Shown here piece by piece: positions 42,679 to 51,201 of a stretch of 64,000 nucleotides of DNA. Each line of letters begins with the position of its first letter. Positions within the stretch are counted from its first letter, which is position 1. The stretch lies in the NCBI RefSeq assembly GCF_016584665.1, contig NZ_BBJB01000057.1, forward strand, positions 1 to 64,000. Direction: 5' to 3'. A program made the translations under genes and the position numbers. Source of the stretch: Pseudanabaena sp. lw0831 (GTDB lineage Bacteria; Cyanobacteriota; Cyanobacteriia; Pseudanabaenales; Pseudanabaenaceae). A model generated the notes under the pieces. That model was not told the origin of the DNA and made no database searches. It saw only the letters and a list, made by a program, of their open reading frames with translations.

Positions 42679-42732
42679 AAAACCCGAAAATGTAGTGGTA
42701 ATTCATGAATTACCACTACATTTTCGGGTTTT
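42679..42732 (+). terminator. Hairpin with GTGGTAATTC core after folE
   Basis: Arms 42679-42704 and 42707-42732 pair exactly over 26 bp (AAAACCCGAAAATGTA outer part). The inner palindrome is identical to the one at 8641-8676. Confidence 0.85.
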
Positions 42733-42795
42733 AATTTGTTTCGTGCGTCTTGCTTGTAGATATAGTGATTGGTAGCAGAATTTATATTGAAGATA

Positions 42796-43377
42796 ATGAA
42801 AAATTGGCTGAAGCGATCTTTTGATTTGATTTTTTTTGTGGCGATCGCAAGTTGTATAAGTCTAAGTATATTGCTAGGAGCAGTATTTGGTGATGCTCAA
42901 CCCGTTCAAGCAAGACTTACCGATGATACCTATGATGGCAATATATTTGCCCTCTATGGTGGTAATGGCTCCATTGTGCCACCTCGGATTAGTTTAGCTC
43001 AATCCCTTGAGCAAGGTCGGGCTGCGATGTTAGTCTTTTATGTTGATGACAGTGCCGACTGCAAAAGATTTTCGCCAATTCTCAATCTAGCTCAAGGGTT
43101 TTATGGCAAAACTATCAGTCTGATCGCAGTTCCTGTCGATAGTTTGGACTTACAAACAAACAACTACACCCCAGCAGACGAAGCATACTATTACAAAGGT
43201 ACAGTGCCCCAAACAGTGCTAATTTCTGGTGAAGGCAAAGTTAGCTACGATCGCGAAGGGCTGTTTGGATTTGAAGAACTAGACTCGGCAATTCGCGACT
43301 TACTGCATCTACCTGATGCTCCTCCCGAATTAAAATTCCGTAAAACCGATAGAGTCATCAACGAATTGAATCCCTAA
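42796..43377 (+). CDS. Thylakoid photosystem I accumulation factor-like protein
   Basis: The start is ATG 42796 (MKNWLKRSFDLIFFVAIASC). The 193-residue protein has one N-terminal membrane/signal helix, then a thioredoxin-like domain: LTDDTYDGNIFALYGGNGSI, AAMLVFYVDDSADCKRFSPI and YYYKGTVPQTVLISGEGKVS. The CxxC of thioredoxins is reduced to a single Cys (DDSADCK). This pattern matches the cyanobacterial protein named thylakoid membrane photosystem I accumulation factor. It precedes a ferredoxin-like gene by about 100 bp with a hairpin between. Confidence 0.85.
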   Translation: MKNWLKRSFDLIFFVAIASCISLSILLGAVFGDAQPVQARLTDDTYDGNIFALYGGNGSIVPPRISLAQSLEQGRAAMLVFYVDDSADCKRFSPILNLAQGFYGKTISLIAVPVDSLDLQTNNYTPADEAYYYKGTVPQTVLISGEGKVSYDREGLFGFEELDSAIRDLLHLPDAPPELKFRKTDRVINELNP

Positions 43378-43423
43378 ATAAAAAAATTTGTGGCGCGGCT
43401 TCGCCGTGCCACAAATTTTTTAT
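43378..43423 (+). terminator. Hairpin after PSI-factor gene
   Basis: AAAAATTTGTGGCGCGGC pairs with its inverted copy around a TTC loop, with one G-T pair; A/T runs flank both ends (AATAAA and TTTATT). Confidence 0.8.
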
Positions 43424-43482
43424 TAAACTCTCTCCTTGCAAAGGAGAAGGGAAATAGAGAAATTATTACTTCAGATTTAGTG

Positions 43483-43866
43483 ATGAATGAAGATCTTGTC
43501 TTAGATTTAGATTTGGTTCGCCAACAGTTAGCAAATCGCGCTCAGCAATTATCAATTCCCCAGATCGAGAAACATTTATTCCTATGTGCCGATCAGACTA
43601 AGCCCCTCTGTTGCCAAAAAGAAGTCGGTTTACAAGCATGGGACTATCTCAAACGCCGTATTAAAGAACTCGATCTCGAAGCGAAAATCTTTCGGACGAA
43701 AACTAATTGCTTGCGTGTATGCGATCGTGGGCCGATCTTATTAGTCTATCCAGATGGGGTTTGGTATCACTCGGCAACCGCAGAGGTACTAGAGCGAGTC
43801 CTTCAAGAACATATTATTGGCGGCGAAATCGTCTCAGACTATGCTTTTGTTACACCAGAAAACTAA
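43483..43866 (+). CDS. (2Fe-2S) thioredoxin-like ferredoxin
   Basis: Start ATG 43483 ([20 protein letters not shown]); earlier codons would translate the hairpin. The 127-residue protein has [20 protein letters not shown] with two cluster cysteines and [20 protein letters not shown] with the other two, then [20 protein letters not shown]. This is the thioredoxin-like [2Fe-2S] ferredoxin family of cyanobacteria. Electron partners are unknown. Confidence 0.85.
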   Translation: MNEDLVLDLDLVRQQLANRAQQLSIPQIEKHLFLCADQTKPLCCQKEVGLQAWDYLKRRIKELDLEAKIFRTKTNCLRVCDRGPILLVYPDGVWYHSATAEVLERVLQEHIIGGEIVSDYAFVTPEN

Positions 43867-43925
43867 ATCCAAGATTTTTGTTGAGAGTGTTGCAAATCAA
43901 CACTCTCAACAAAAATTTTGGATTT
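43865..43925. terminator. Bidirectional 28-bp-stem hairpin
   Basis: Arms 43865-43892 and 43898-43925 pair with one G-T exception. It starts inside the stop codon of the ferredoxin gene and lies 12 bp from the end of the convergent HD-domain gene. Confidence 0.82.
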
Positions 43926-43937
43926 TATAACATGGCG

Positions 43938-45296
43938 CTACTGAGAAAGTGCGGCTTTGCGAGAGTCGAATAGCTGCAAAACTGCACTCTTGATCATTGA
44001 CATTACATAGGGATCGCAGCTTGCAATTAATTCCTCGGAGGTTAAGTTCCCCTTAAAAAATTCCTTGGAAAGATCTAACATACGTTGCATTTCCGTAAAG
44101 CCGATTGATTTCACCATAAAAGTTGCCACAGGCGAATTCTTGACATCATAACTAGAGTCAACTGTGCGTCCCTTATCTAAAAGTTCTAATACTTCAGCTT
44201 CAACTGGACTCGAAGGCTGTTGTGGCGTGGTGATTTCTGGCAAGAACTGTTCTAATCCCACCACTGGTCTGTCTTCTAACGGCAATTCCCCCATCATGGT
44301 CGAGAGCGAAATATCACGCCCAATCCGAAACGATAGGGCTTCCAAAATTGCGATCGACGTGAGTTTTGTTCCTAAATACAATCTTGCTACTTCTAAATTT
44401 TGCTTGGTTTGGGCAAGTAATTTGTAATAGTCTTTTTCATTTGGCTCATTGCGATAGCGCCGAAAAACAATTTCAGGTGAGAGGAAGTTCATAAATCCTT
44501 CCATTTTTTGGATGGAAACTCGATAGCCATGCACACTATAGGAGTTCACATTCTTAAGATCGTGATTTGTCTCAGGAATCAAGTTCCAAGTATTGTTGAG
44601 AAACCGCGATGAATTAGTACTAGCAAAATTTTCGACATCACGATTAGATAAACGGACTGCTCTCTTGACAATTTCCGCGATTTCTCGATCGCCCCACCCA
44701 AACTTAAATGTTTCATTTGCCTCAACTAAGCGCCCAAATAGCAAGTCAGAACAAGTCAGCCCAGAATCTAATTGTGGACGAAACGGAATTGTAGCTTCGA
44801 TACAAGCAGCTATTTCTGTCAATGTCGCTAAAGGCAGCATGTTTTCTAGGGCTTTGATGGCAATAAGTGCACTAAGGAATTCATTTTGCCCAGACATTGG
44901 TAGTAGAGGTCGTCCATGCTCAAAGCCAAACAGCATTGTTACCATTTTAAAAATCATGTCTTCTTGAAGTTCAGGAGGATCAAGAATGACTAATTGCTCG
45001 CGATCTTGTTTGATATAGGGTGAAATATAGCGACTAATATTGACGCTGATGCCTTGATCTACCTGTACATATACCAGATCGTGAAATATTGCTGATATTA
45101 CTTCGATCGCATCTCCCCCCTCACCAACCTCGAAAATATGATTTGGTGTATGAAACGATCGCCAAGGGCCAGTCATGGTCTGAATGATCAAATTGGAGAT
45201 TTTAGTCAATTGCTCTATGTCAACTTGACCATTTAAGTCTGCGATCGCTTTTGTTAAGCAATCTAGACATTTCTGTTTATCCTTTGCAGTACTCAT
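43938..45296 (-). CDS. Predicted HD-domain-like protein (452 aa)
   Basis: The N-terminal region contains FHTPNHIFEV and, 20 residues later, AIFHDLVYVQVDQG: the H...H...HD arrangement of HD-superfamily metal phosphohydrolases. The rest is helical, with ESNKD-free, conserved-looking blocks such as MNFLSPEIVFRRYRNEPNEK and a C-terminal part ending in LFDSRKAALSQ. I know no characterised homologue; nucleotide or cyclic-nucleotide hydrolysis is a possibility only. It is monocistronic with a 330-bp plain region upstream. Confidence 0.6.
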   Translation of the reverse strand: MSTAKDKQKCLDCLTKAIADLNGQVDIEQLTKISNLIIQTMTGPWRSFHTPNHIFEVGEGGDAIEVISAIFHDLVYVQVDQGISVNISRYISPYIKQDREQLVILDPPELQEDMIFKMVTMLFGFEHGRPLLPMSGQNEFLSALIAIKALENMLPLATLTEIAACIEATIPFRPQLDSGLTCSDLLFGRLVEANETFKFGWGDREIAEIVKRAVRLSNRDVENFASTNSSRFLNNTWNLIPETNHDLKNVNSYSVHGYRVSIQKMEGFMNFLSPEIVFRRYRNEPNEKDYYKLLAQTKQNLEVARLYLGTKLTSIAILEALSFRIGRDISLSTMMGELPLEDRPVVGLEQFLPEITTPQQPSSPVEAEVLELLDKGRTVDSSYDVKNSPVATFMVKSIGFTEMQRMLDLSKEFFKGNLTSEELIASCDPYVMSMIKSAVLQLFDSRKAALSQ

Positions 45297-45628
45297 CCAA
45301 TCCTCTCCGCATTTAATATCTTCTTATTTACAGCGTTTTTCCAAGCATCTCAACCACAAAATGCTGGTGATTATCTAAACAATTACCTAATGGGTTGCTC
45401 CTAAATTTGTTGGTATTTTTTTAAGCGCAAGGCGCTGTAGGCTATGTATTGCATGAAACTTACACTGACTTGTATTAATGATTGATTGGATTTGTGTGAT
45501 TTTGCTTAGAGTTTTTAGTTAATTCAAAAGATGGGCAGCCCAAAACTTTTCCCATCTTTAAACATATTAATACGACGCTTTGAAGATGACAGAAAATCTA
45601 GCATAATCTGTTGGTCACTAAACGCAAG
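45297..45628. other. Intergenic region upstream of HD-domain gene
   Basis: I see no gene or hairpin in this stretch. It should contain the promoter of the minus-strand gene ending at 43938. Confidence 0.45.
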
Positions 45629-45733
45629 TAAGTACCTCGGCATAATTAAAAAACCAGAGCCAAAATCTGTACCGTCCGCGTAGCGGGCGGTACAGATTTT
45701 GGGGTTTTATATTTAATTGAGCCTAGCTACTTA
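45629..45733. mobile_element. MITE-like repeat, copy C
   Basis: Ends are TAAGTACCTCGGCATAATTA (left) and, reversed, TAAGTAGCTAGGCTCAATTA (right). The interior hairpin 45660-45701 (CCAAAATCTGTACCGTCCGC) has a single T-G pair. The interior is closely related to copies B and E. Confidence 0.85.
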
Positions 45734-45814
45734 GCTCATTTTCAGTCCCATTACTCATAATTCATCAAATTTGAGTTTATGTATATGGTCAGTTTGGCTG
45801 GAAATCGCTTGGAC

Positions 45815-45881
45815 AAACCAAACCCATATTTTTGTAAAAGCCACCCGAAGCATGGCTTTTACAAAAATATGGGTTTGGTTT
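45815..45881. repeat. 29-bp-stem hairpin in M16 gene leader
   Basis: Arms 45815-45843 and 45853-45881 are exact inverted copies (AAACCAAACCCATATTTTTG, then TAAAAGCCA), 100 bp upstream of the peptidase-like gene. It is placed where a terminator for this strand is not expected. Confidence 0.85.
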
Positions 45882-45980
45882 ATCGAAATTTGCCGTAAGC
45901 TAAGAATATTAAAGGTATCGCCAGTCACTACGCCTAATGTTTGTTTTTTGTAAGTTGGGGAGTAAAATTTGTCACTAACA

Positions 45981-47234
45981 ATGTCACAACGAATCAGCGA
46001 TCGCTTGGTATTATCCAATGGCATTGTGGTCTTAGTAACCGAAAACCCCACGGCTGACATCATCGCAGCACGATGCTTTTTTGCAGGTGGTGAGCGCGTC
46101 CAAACCTCGGCAAAATCAGGACTAACCCATCTAGCCGCCTCCCTAATGACACGTGGTACTGAGAGATATTCCTCCCTAGAAATTGCTGAACAGGTGGAGT
46201 CGATCGGCGCATCATTGGGTACGGAATGCTCAAGTGATTATTTTTTGCTGTCATTGAAAACAATTTCATCGGATTTCCATGACATATTGCTGCTGGGATC
46301 GGAGATTTTGCGATCGCCTAGTTATCCTGAAAGTGAACTCGATCTCGAAAGAAGGCTAACGATTCAATCGATCCGATCGCAGCAGGAGCGACCATTTACG
46401 ATCGCCTACGATCACCTGCAACACATGATGTATGGGGATCATCCCTACGGATTTCCTAGCCTTGGGACAGAATCAACCGTCAGCAACCTCACTCGCAATG
46501 ACTTGGTTGATTTTCACCAAACTTATTTGCGTCCCGATCAGATGGTAGTTAGCATCGCAGGTAAGATTTCGCCAGAGCAAGCACTCTCTCTTGTGGGAGA
46601 AGCCTTTGGTGATTGGAAAAAGCCTCATCAACCAACTGTTATTTCGACACCCACACCCAATTTTCAGTCGCGATTAGTTACCCATGAGCAGGATACACAA
46701 CAGGCGATCGTCATAATTGGCTATCCTGCGCCATCGGTTAGCTCGCCAGATTATGCAGCGCTGAAAATTATCTCGACCTATTTAGGCAATGGATTATCAA
46801 GCCGCTTGTTTGTGGAATTACGTGAAAAGCGGGGGCTTGCTTACGAAGTATCTGCTTTTTATCCGACTAGATTAGAAGCTTCACAATTTGTCGCCTACAT
46901 GGGGACGGCTTCGCAAAATACGGGAATTGCGCTGGAAGGTTTGCGTCATGAATGTGAGCGACTTGCCACAGTTGCAATTACAAAGGAAGAGTTGACAATT
47001 TGCAAGAGTAAATTATTGGGACAATATGCCCTTGGCAAACAAACTAATGGTCAAATTGCTCAAGTGTATGGATGGTATGAGGTGATGGGGCTAGGGCTAG
47101 AGTTCGATCGCCAATTTGTCGAGGCAATTGAAGGAGTAACGGTCGCTGATGTCCAGAATGTGGCGCAAAAATATTTTGTAACACCTGCTATTTCAGTAGC
47201 AGGCTCGGCAGATGCTTTGAAACAGGTAAAATGA
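45981..47234 (+). CDS. M16 (insulinase/MPP) family protein lacking HxxEH
   Basis: The start is ATG 45981. The 417-residue protein has the M16 fold with FFAGGERVQTSAKSGLTHLA, then SLMTRGTERY and the C-terminal RGLAYEVSAFYPTRLEASQF. At the position of the zinc motif HxxEH it reads HLAAS, so the second His and the catalytic Glu are missing. It is thus probably the non-catalytic subunit of an M16 pair, like the alpha subunit of mitochondrial processing peptidase; the active partner is not in the window. Confidence 0.88.
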   Translation: MSQRISDRLVLSNGIVVLVTENPTADIIAARCFFAGGERVQTSAKSGLTHLAASLMTRGTERYSSLEIAEQVESIGASLGTECSSDYFLLSLKTISSDFHDILLLGSEILRSPSYPESELDLERRLTIQSIRSQQERPFTIAYDHLQHMMYGDHPYGFPSLGTESTVSNLTRNDLVDFHQTYLRPDQMVVSIAGKISPEQALSLVGEAFGDWKKPHQPTVISTPTPNFQSRLVTHEQDTQQAIVIIGYPAPSVSSPDYAALKIISTYLGNGLSSRLFVELREKRGLAYEVSAFYPTRLEASQFVAYMGTASQNTGIALEGLRHECERLATVAITKEELTICKSKLLGQYALGKQTNGQIAQVYGWYEVMGLGLEFDRQFVEAIEGVTVADVQNVAQKYFVTPAISVAGSADALKQVK

Positions 47235-47303
47235 TCTTGGTGTCGCGCAAAGCGCCCACAACAAACTTATCAGATCTATATTTATAAAGGAGTACTTTTT
47301 TCT

Positions 47304-47762
47304 GTGTTGAATTTCAAAAATTATTGGAAAGGTTTCAAAAAAGTTGCGATCGCCTTTTGCTTAATGCTGGTACTAGTCGGCACGCTGTTTGCACCTGTTT
47401 TAACTCAGCCTGCGATCGCTCAAAGTGGATCTCAATCGGCTGCTCTTGCTGCCTCTGCTGAAAAGCTAGATGTGCTTAGCGATCGCTTTGATCGTCTCGA
47501 AAAATTTGTATATGCCCAAAAATGGAATGATGTGATTACTTACATTCATGGTCCATTTGGCGAAATTCGTCGTGAGCTAAGATTAATCGCAGGTCAGTTG
47601 AGCAAAACTCAAAAAGAAACTGCTAATGATTTAGCTAACAACCTATTCAAAAATTTTGTGATCCTTGATAATGCAGCCAAGGATAGAGATGCGATCGCGG
47701 CGGAGAATGCGTTTAAAAATGCCCTCCAAGATTTTGAAAGTATTGTTGATTTAGTAAGCTAA
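47304..47762 (+). CDS. psbQ: Photosystem II PsbQ-like protein (CyanoQ)
   Basis: The 152-residue protein begins with a signal peptide (VAIAFCLMLVLVGTLFAPVL) ending at AIAQ, then a four-helix bundle with LDVLSDRFDRLEKFVYAQKW, TYIHGPFGEIRRELRLIAGQ and the C-terminal ALQDFESIVDLV, the PsbQ family pattern. It stabilises the oxygen-evolving side of PSII. Many cyanobacterial PsbQ proteins are lipoproteins; here no lipobox Cys follows the hydrophobic core. The start is GTG 47304 after AAAGGAG. Confidence 0.9.
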   Translation: MLNFKNYWKGFKKVAIAFCLMLVLVGTLFAPVLTQPAIAQSGSQSAALAASAEKLDVLSDRFDRLEKFVYAQKWNDVITYIHGPFGEIRRELRLIAGQLSKTQKETANDLANNLFKNFVILDNAAKDRDAIAAENAFKNALQDFESIVDLVS

Positions 47763-47793
47763 TTAAAAAAGGGACGCAAAGCATCTCTTCTAT

Positions 47794-47830
47794 AAGATCA
47801 AAGAGGGCGCATCGCGCCCTCTTTGATCTT
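47794..47830 (+). terminator. Perfect hairpin after psbQ
   Basis: AAGATCAAAGAGGGCGC pairs exactly with its reverse complement around an ATC loop, 32 bp after the psbQ stop. Confidence 0.82.
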
Positions 47831-47838
47831 TAAAGCTA

Positions 47839-47940
47839 TAAGTAAATGGACATAATTAATTACAAACCCAAGCCCGTAAGGTTGCGCCCCTCAGGGGCGC
47901 AACCTTACGGGCTTGGGTAATTTATTCTGCACAAGTACTA
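47839..47940. mobile_element. MITE-like repeat, copy D, abutting a start codon
   Basis: The left end is TAAGTAAATGGACATAATTA and the right end, reversed, TAGTACTTGTGCAGAATAAA. The interior is a perfect 25-bp-stem hairpin (47867-47917) closely matching copy A. The last base of the repeat is directly followed by the ATG of the cysteine desulfurase gene, so its ribosome binding region lies in the repeat. Confidence 0.82.
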
Positions 47941-49083
47941 ATGCAAAGACCTATTTATCTAGATTGTCATGCCACAACACCCGTCGATGAGAGGGTGTTA
48001 GAGGCGATGCTGCCATATTTTCGGGAATCATTTGGCAATGCAGCAAGTATTGGACATTTTTATGGCTGGGAAGCTGAAGCGACGGTCAAGTTAGCGCGTG
48101 AGGCGATCGCCAAAGCCATCAATGCAACACCTGAAGAAATTATCTTTACGAGTGGCGCAACCGAAGCGAATAATCTGGCTCTTAAGGGAGTAGCTGAGGC
48201 ATATCACCAAAAAGGGCGGCATATCATCACCGTACAAACTGAACATAGCGCGGTGCTTGATCCCTGTGCTTATTTGCAATCTCTTGGGTTTGAGATTACC
48301 TACTTACCTGTCAAATCTGATGGCTTAATTGATTTGCCGCAACTGGAATCAGCAATTCGTGCCGATACAATTTTAGTCTCGGTGATGGCGGCGAATAACG
48401 AGATTGGGGTGCTACAACCGATCGCAGAAATTGGTCAAATTTGTCACGATCGCCAAGTTTTATTCCATAGCGATGCTGCTCAAGCGATCGGCAAAATCCC
48501 TCTTGATGTGAACGCGATGCAAATCGATTTGATGTCGCTTACCGCCCATAAAATCTACGGTGCAAAGGGAATCGGTGCTTTGTATGTGCGTCGCCGCCCA
48601 AGGGTGAGTCTTGCAACCCAATTACATGGTGGCGGACATGAGCGAGGAATGCGTTCTGGTACTCTCTACACACCGCAGATTGTCGGCTTTGCGAAGGCTC
48701 TAGAAATTGCGATCGCGTCTCAAGTTGAGGAGCAGCAGAAAGCTCTAGATCTGCGTGAACATTTATGGCAGAGATTAAGCGAACTCGATCGCATTATTCT
48801 CAATGGACATCCGACGCAGAGACTCGCGGGGAATCTGAATGTTAGTTTTGCAGAAGTTAATGGAGCCGCCTTAATGCTTGCTTTGCAGTCAGTTGTCGCT
48901 GTCTCTTCTGGCTCTGCTTGTACTTCTGCAAAGACTGCACCTTCTCATGTGCTTACCTGTTTGGGGCATTCTAAGGAGTTAGCCTACGCTTCCATTCGGT
49001 TTGGCATTGGTAAATTCAATACTTTTGATGAGATAGAAACTGTCGCTAATCATGTAATTGCTTCAGTGCGATCTCTACAATAA
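47941..49083 (+). CDS. Cysteine desulfurase (NifS/IscS family)
   Basis: The 380-residue PLP enzyme starts MQRPIYLDCHATTPVDERVL. Key parts are FTSGATEANNLALKG, the cofactor Lys in SLTAHKIYGAKGIGALYVRR, and the catalytic Cys loop AVSSGSACTSAKTAPSHVLT with RFGIGKFNT near the end. It removes sulfur from cysteine for iron-sulfur cluster and other sulfur pathways. The long Cys loop places it in the IscS/NifS class rather than SufS. The start codon touches repeat copy D. Confidence 0.95.
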   Translation: MQRPIYLDCHATTPVDERVLEAMLPYFRESFGNAASIGHFYGWEAEATVKLAREAIAKAINATPEEIIFTSGATEANNLALKGVAEAYHQKGRHIITVQTEHSAVLDPCAYLQSLGFEITYLPVKSDGLIDLPQLESAIRADTILVSVMAANNEIGVLQPIAEIGQICHDRQVLFHSDAAQAIGKIPLDVNAMQIDLMSLTAHKIYGAKGIGALYVRRRPRVSLATQLHGGGHERGMRSGTLYTPQIVGFAKALEIAIASQVEEQQKALDLREHLWQRLSELDRIILNGHPTQRLAGNLNVSFAEVNGAALMLALQSVVAVSSGSACTSAKTAPSHVLTCLGHSKELAYASIRFGIGKFNTFDEIETVANHVIASVRSLQ

Positions 49084-49137
49084 AACCCAAAAAAGCAAAT
49101 CACCAGCATAGCTGGTGATTTGCTTTTTTGGGTTTTA
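49081..49137. terminator. Bidirectional 27-bp-stem hairpin
   Basis: Arms 49081-49107 and 49111-49137 are exact inverted copies (TAAAACCCAAAAAAGCAAAT, then CACCAGC) with an ATA loop. It starts at the desulfurase stop and ends directly at the Uma2 gene's stop. Confidence 0.88.
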
Positions 49138-49782
49138 TTATTTAACATCTATGATGCGTCGATAAATTTCTGCAAGGGGAACTTCTATATTGAGACTGTG
49201 CAGTATAATCTTCTGCTCTATGCGATCGCAGATTTGAAACTGCCAGATATCACTATTCTCAGGCTTAAAATAATGCTCAATATATGGCTCTGATTGACTG
49301 ACGAGTAGATATTCTCTCAGGCTAGGAATGGAGCGATATTTACGGAATTTTTCACCGCGATCGTAGCCCTGTGTTGATGGTGATAAAACTTCCACGATTA
49401 AAGCTGGATTAAGAATTTCGTCTGTGCGATCGCCATTAAACTCTGGTGCACCATCGATCACTAGCGCATCTGCATAAGTACCGCAATTAAATTCTGGAAT
49501 CCAGATCCGCATATCGCCATTACAAACCTCAAAGCTGGTATCGCGAAGAGCAATACCTAGAATAACCATGATATTTACAGCAATACGGCTATGGGGATGT
49601 GAGCCTCCAGACATAATAAAAATTTCTCCATCGCGATATTCGAGACGTTCTACTGCGGTTTCGGAGATCGCTCGATATTCTTCTAAAGTTACAAGAATTT
49701 GACTATTTTGCACACCATTTTGATCTGAAGATATTTCAGGGGGTATTGCTTCAATGAGATCGATAACTGGAGTAGTGACCAT
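49138..49782 (-). CDS. Uma2 family endonuclease-like protein
   Basis: The 214-residue protein is a Uma2/DUF820 member of a different subgroup from the other two here: YRAISETAVERLEYRDGEIF, SGGSHPHSRIAVNIMV, TYADALVIDGAPEF and ALIVEVLSPSTQGYDRGEKF, then LREYLLVSQSEPYIEHY. The D and E-x-L core of the PD-(D/E)XK fold is intact. Function is unknown. Confidence 0.9.
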   Translation of the reverse strand: MVTTPVIDLIEAIPPEISSDQNGVQNSQILVTLEEYRAISETAVERLEYRDGEIFIMSGGSHPHSRIAVNIMVILGIALRDTSFEVCNGDMRIWIPEFNCGTYADALVIDGAPEFNGDRTDEILNPALIVEVLSPSTQGYDRGEKFRKYRSIPSLREYLLVSQSEPYIEHYFKPENSDIWQFQICDRIEQKIILHSLNIEVPLAEIYRRIIDVK

Positions 49783-49903
49783 GACTGCACCTTTGAGTTA
49801 ATCTGTGATAATTATATAGCGATAATCTTGCGATCGCTCTAAACACCTTGACTCAGCGCTTGTGATAAAATCGGAATGTAGGCTCCAGACTTTACTGAGA
49901 ACT

Positions 49904-50479
49904 ATGAATGCTTTAACGATCAGCCTAGAATCTGTCATCGATCTTACTGACGAACAGTTTTTTCAACTTTGCCGCAAAAATAGCGACCTCAGATTCGAGC
50001 GCAATGTTCAAGGGGATATCACAATTATGGCTCCAGAAGGCGGCGGCACAGGAATGCGTAGTGCCAGTATTACAATCGATCTAGGGATTTGGAATCGCAA
50101 AACTAAGTTAGGCTTTACTTTTGGATCGTCAACGGGCTTTAAACTTCCGAATGGGAGCGATCGCTCTCCTGATGCTTCATGGATCTTGAGAGAACGTTGG
50201 GAAGCATTAACGACCGAGCAACAGGCTAAGTTTGCGCCAATTTGTCCAGATTTTGTAATTGAATTGATGTCGCCTAGTGATAATTTGAAGGTTACGCAAG
50301 TCAAGATGCAGGAATATCAGGATAATGGAGCAAGGCTCGGCTGGCTGATTAATCGCAAAGATCGGGAGGTGGAAGTTTATCGGATTGGGAAACCTAAGGA
50401 AGTTTTGCAAAATCCGAGTTCTCTCTCTGGGGAAGATGTTTTACCTGAGTTCGTTTTGAGTCTTCCGGAAATTTGGTAA
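49904..50479 (+). CDS. Uma2 family endonuclease-like protein, paralogue of 29398-29973
   Basis: The start is ATG 49904 (MNALTISLESVIDLTDEQFF). The 191-residue protein has the same length as the gene at 29398-29973 and matches it along its full length: ITIMAPEGGGTGMRSASITI, RSPDASWILRERWEALTTEQ, CPDFVIELMSPSDNLKVTQV and YQDNGARLGWLINRKDREVE. The acidic core is intact. The two are clear paralogues 20 kb apart on opposite strands. Confidence 0.9.
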   Translation: MNALTISLESVIDLTDEQFFQLCRKNSDLRFERNVQGDITIMAPEGGGTGMRSASITIDLGIWNRKTKLGFTFGSSTGFKLPNGSDRSPDASWILRERWEALTTEQQAKFAPICPDFVIELMSPSDNLKVTQVKMQEYQDNGARLGWLINRKDREVEVYRIGKPKEVLQNPSSLSGEDVLPEFVLSLPEIW

Positions 50480-50541
50480 TGTTATACATTAGAATGCGTG
50501 ATCGCCTTAAGCACCATGACTCAAAATCTAAATGAGAAAAT

Positions 50542-50874
50542 TTAGTACATGGTCAACAGCCCCAAAGATTCTGTGTTGGTTAAATCCTGAATGTCAAGAT
50601 AATGTTTTCTCAAAATATTCTCAATTTCGTTGGTTGAGCAGTTGCCACGGCGAATCCAAATTATTTTTGGCGGAAATCCCAACAAGATTAGCAACTCATT
50701 GTAGTCGCCATCTTTTGTAACAATCGTAAAATCATTTGTCTTCGCATATTGCCAGACTTGTCGATCTTCCACTCGATCTAATCCCAAATGATAAACATGA
50801 TTGGAATTAGGAAATAATTCTGCTAAGCGATAAACCAATTTTGGAGAAAGATTGTGATCGAAAAGTAGCTTCAT
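50542..50874 (-). CDS. DUF5615 PIN-like toxin
   Basis: The 110-residue protein begins MKLLFDHNLSPKLVYRLAEL, typical of the DUF5615 PIN-like family, with TNDFTIVTKDGDYNELLILL and IIWIRRGNC as other landmarks. Its partner is the DUF433 gene upstream; the two overlap by 4 bp (ATGA). Predicted ribonuclease toxin of a type II system. Confidence 0.85.
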   Translation of the reverse strand: MKLLFDHNLSPKLVYRLAELFPNSNHVYHLGLDRVEDRQVWQYAKTNDFTIVTKDGDYNELLILLGFPPKIIWIRRGNCSTNEIENILRKHYLDIQDLTNTESLGLLTMY

Positions 50875-51125
50875 GCTTGAATCAGGAGAGTTTGTTGTTC
50901 TCGGTCGGCGGCATAGCTTAAACAGGCAAAGATATCTTCTTGAGTAAGGTATGGGAAGTCTTCAAGGACTTCTTGGTAGGTCATGCCAGAGGCAAGATAG
51001 GACAGAACGTCATAAACGGTGATTCGCATTCCTCTGATGCAAGGTTTTCCACTACGTTTTCCTGATTCAATGGTGATGCGATCGCGATAGTTCATATTTT
51101 TTAGCTCGTTCTTTTGATTGCTCAT
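50871..51125 (-). CDS. DUF433 antitoxin
   Basis: The 84-residue protein (74 if ATG 51095 is used) shows RITIESGKRSGKPCIRGMRI, then TVYDVLSYLASGMTYQEVLE and DFPYLTQEDIFACLSYAADR, the DUF433 helix-turn-helix antitoxin. It lies divergent to the NACHT gene with 76 bp between the two starts, so it may influence that promoter. Confidence 0.85.
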   Translation of the reverse strand: MSNQKNELKNMNYRDRITIESGKRSGKPCIRGMRITVYDVLSYLASGMTYQEVLEDFPYLTQEDIFACLSYAADREQQTLLIQA

Positions 51126-51201
51126 TTTTGATCATACCAATTTATTTTATCGCTTTATAATACAGAGAATTAATGCTGACAATGCGATCGCCATAAACAC
51201 C

